DNA of 64,000 nucleotides from Dietzia sp032248695 (GTDB taxonomy: Bacteria; Actinomycetota; Actinomycetes; Mycobacteriales; Mycobacteriaceae). Positions 63,322 through 64,000 of this stretch are shown here, piece after piece. Positions within the stretch are counted from its first letter, which is position 1, and each line of letters starts with the position of its first letter. The notes under the pieces are model-generated. The model ran no database searches. It had not been told where the DNA came from and saw nothing but the letters and a program-made list of their open reading frames with translations. Position numbers and translations under genes: made by a program. The stretch is taken from contig NZ_JAVHXC010000001.1 of assembly GCF_032248695.1 (NCBI RefSeq), positions 558,001-622,000 of the forward strand, written 5' to 3'.

Positions 63322-64000
63322 TCAGATGTGCCGACCGCCGGTGATCTCCAGGACCGTGCCGGTAATATAGCTCGACATGTCGCTGGCGAGGAACAGCACC
63401 ACCTGCGCGACCTCGCTCGGCTCGGCCGCCCGCCCCATGGGGATCTCGGCCATCTTCTCCTCCCAGATGTGCTCGGGCATCGCGAGCGTCATCGCGGTCC
63501 GGATGAGGCCGGGCTGGACGGCGTTGACGCGGACCCCCGCGAAGGCGACCTCCTTGGCCGCGGCCTTGGTCAGTCCGACTATCCCGGCCTTGGCGGCCGA
63601 GTAGTTGGTCTGCCCCACCAGCCCGACCTTCCCGGAGATCGACGAGATGTTGACGATCGCCCCTCCCCCGTGCCCGCGCATGCGCCCGGCGGCCGCGCGG
63701 GTGCCGTTCCAGGTGCCCTTGAGGTGGATGGCGATGATGTCGTCGAACTGGTCCTCGGTCATCTTGCGCATGGTGGCGTCGCGGGTGATCCCCGCGTTGT
63801 TGACGAACACGCCCAGTGGTCCGAACGCCTCCTCGGCCACGTCGATCATCGCCTCGACGGCGTCACCGTCGCGCACGTCGCAATGGACGTACCGGGCGCG
63901 GTCCTCACCGCCCAGCTCGGCGACCGCCGCGGCACCGGCCTCGTCGTCGATGTCCCCGATCACCACCCGCGCGCCGTTCGCGATGAACGTCCGGGCGATC
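63322..64000 (-). CDS. FabG-like short-chain dehydrogenase (5' end beyond window)
   Basis: At least 225 residues of an SDR, open to the window edge, where it reads IARTFIANGARVVIGDIDDE. FVNNAGITRDATMRKMTEDQ, VNISSISGKVGLVGQ and NYSAAKAGIVGLTK give the Asn, Ser, Tyr and Lys of the active site. It would oxidise 3-hydroxyacyl-CoA or reduce 3-oxoacyl chains. It is convergent with the FadR-type gene. The N-terminal glycine motif is outside the window. Confidence 0.92.
   Translation of the reverse strand, partial: IARTFIANGARVVIGDIDDEAGAAAVAELGGEDRARYVHCDVRDGDAVEAMIDVAEEAFGPLGVFVNNAGITRDATMRKMTEDQFDDIIAIHLKGTWNGTRAAAGRMRGHGGGAIVNISSISGKVGLVGQTNYSAAKAGIVGLTKAAAKEVAFAGVRVNAVQPGLIRTAMTLAMPEHIWEEKMAEIPMGRAAEPSEVAQVVLFLASDMSSYITGTVLEITGGRHI

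Overview
The window is a GC-rich actinobacterial chromosome segment, very probably from the Mycobacteriales and plausibly Dietzia-like, although the genus cannot be fixed from the sequence alone. Four things support this. The block ychF, AI-2E-type permease, DUF6542, ispH, Rv1109c-type lipid-droplet protein, xseA, xseB, DUF4245, glpX, fumC, phoH2 keeps the gene order seen around Rv1112 to Rv1095 of Mycobacterium. It has a monomeric NADP isocitrate dehydrogenase. GTG starts are common and stop/start overlaps of the GTGA or ATGA type are frequent. Many genes carry a TANNNT-like -10 box only 6 to 8 bases before the start codon, as expected for leaderless mRNAs. No rRNA, tRNA, CRISPR array, insertion sequence or prophage was seen. 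The window is chromosomal backbone with small accessory operons and is almost fully coding; no gap between genes exceeds 300 bases.

Layout. 1-982: end of a siderophore-iron ABC importer (permease and ATPase). 1032-9561: acidic DUF5709-like protein, PCMT-like methyltransferase, class I fumarase, VOC protein, LGFP-repeat lipoprotein, Bcr/CflA-type efflux pump, CPBP protease-like protein, MpaB-type oxygenase, DUF808 membrane protein and DUF488 protein. 9636-10118: nitrobindin-like protein. 10195-14716 (minus): a five-gene operon of a DUF4242 protein, an acyl-CoA-dehydrogenase-like flavoprotein without the usual catalytic Glu, and an SsuABC/TauABC-type importer. A perfect palindrome sits between its predicted -35 and -10. 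14885-29976: phoU, an SDR, ilvD, photolyase, a CPA2 antiporter, small membrane proteins, an EEP-family hydrolase, a HAD hydrolase, an RluA-type pseudouridine synthase, a RibD-C-like reductase, a membrane-fused lipase, DinB, PEP-mutase-like protein and dodecin. 30041-33453: a heterodimeric ABC transporter with strikingly complementary degenerate ATPase domains. 33699-38092: icd and an MFS-CBS fusion transporter. 38384-42435: a lipoprotein, YdhR-like monooxygenase, Mug-type glycosylase, and an operon of a previously missed 45-residue protein, a Nudix hydrolase and a P-loop kinase. 42482-45605: a LysR regulator divergent from mesX-mesD, an oxygen-requiring folate-independent methionine synthase pair. 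45632-47109: AraC-DinB regulator with a RibD-C-like reductase. 47222-58237: the conserved ychF to phoH2 block. 58518-64000: a beta-oxidation set (thiolase, MaoC hydratase, acyl-CoA dehydrogenase; divergent double-hotdog hydratase and FadR-type regulator; a truncated FabG-like reductase at the window edge).

The best candidates for undescribed biology are the palindrome-controlled DUF4242/flavoprotein/ABC operon, the ABC pair in which one subunit has lost Walker A, Q-loop and H-loop while its partner has lost only the signature motif, the MFS-CBS fusion, and the small-protein/Nudix/kinase operon.
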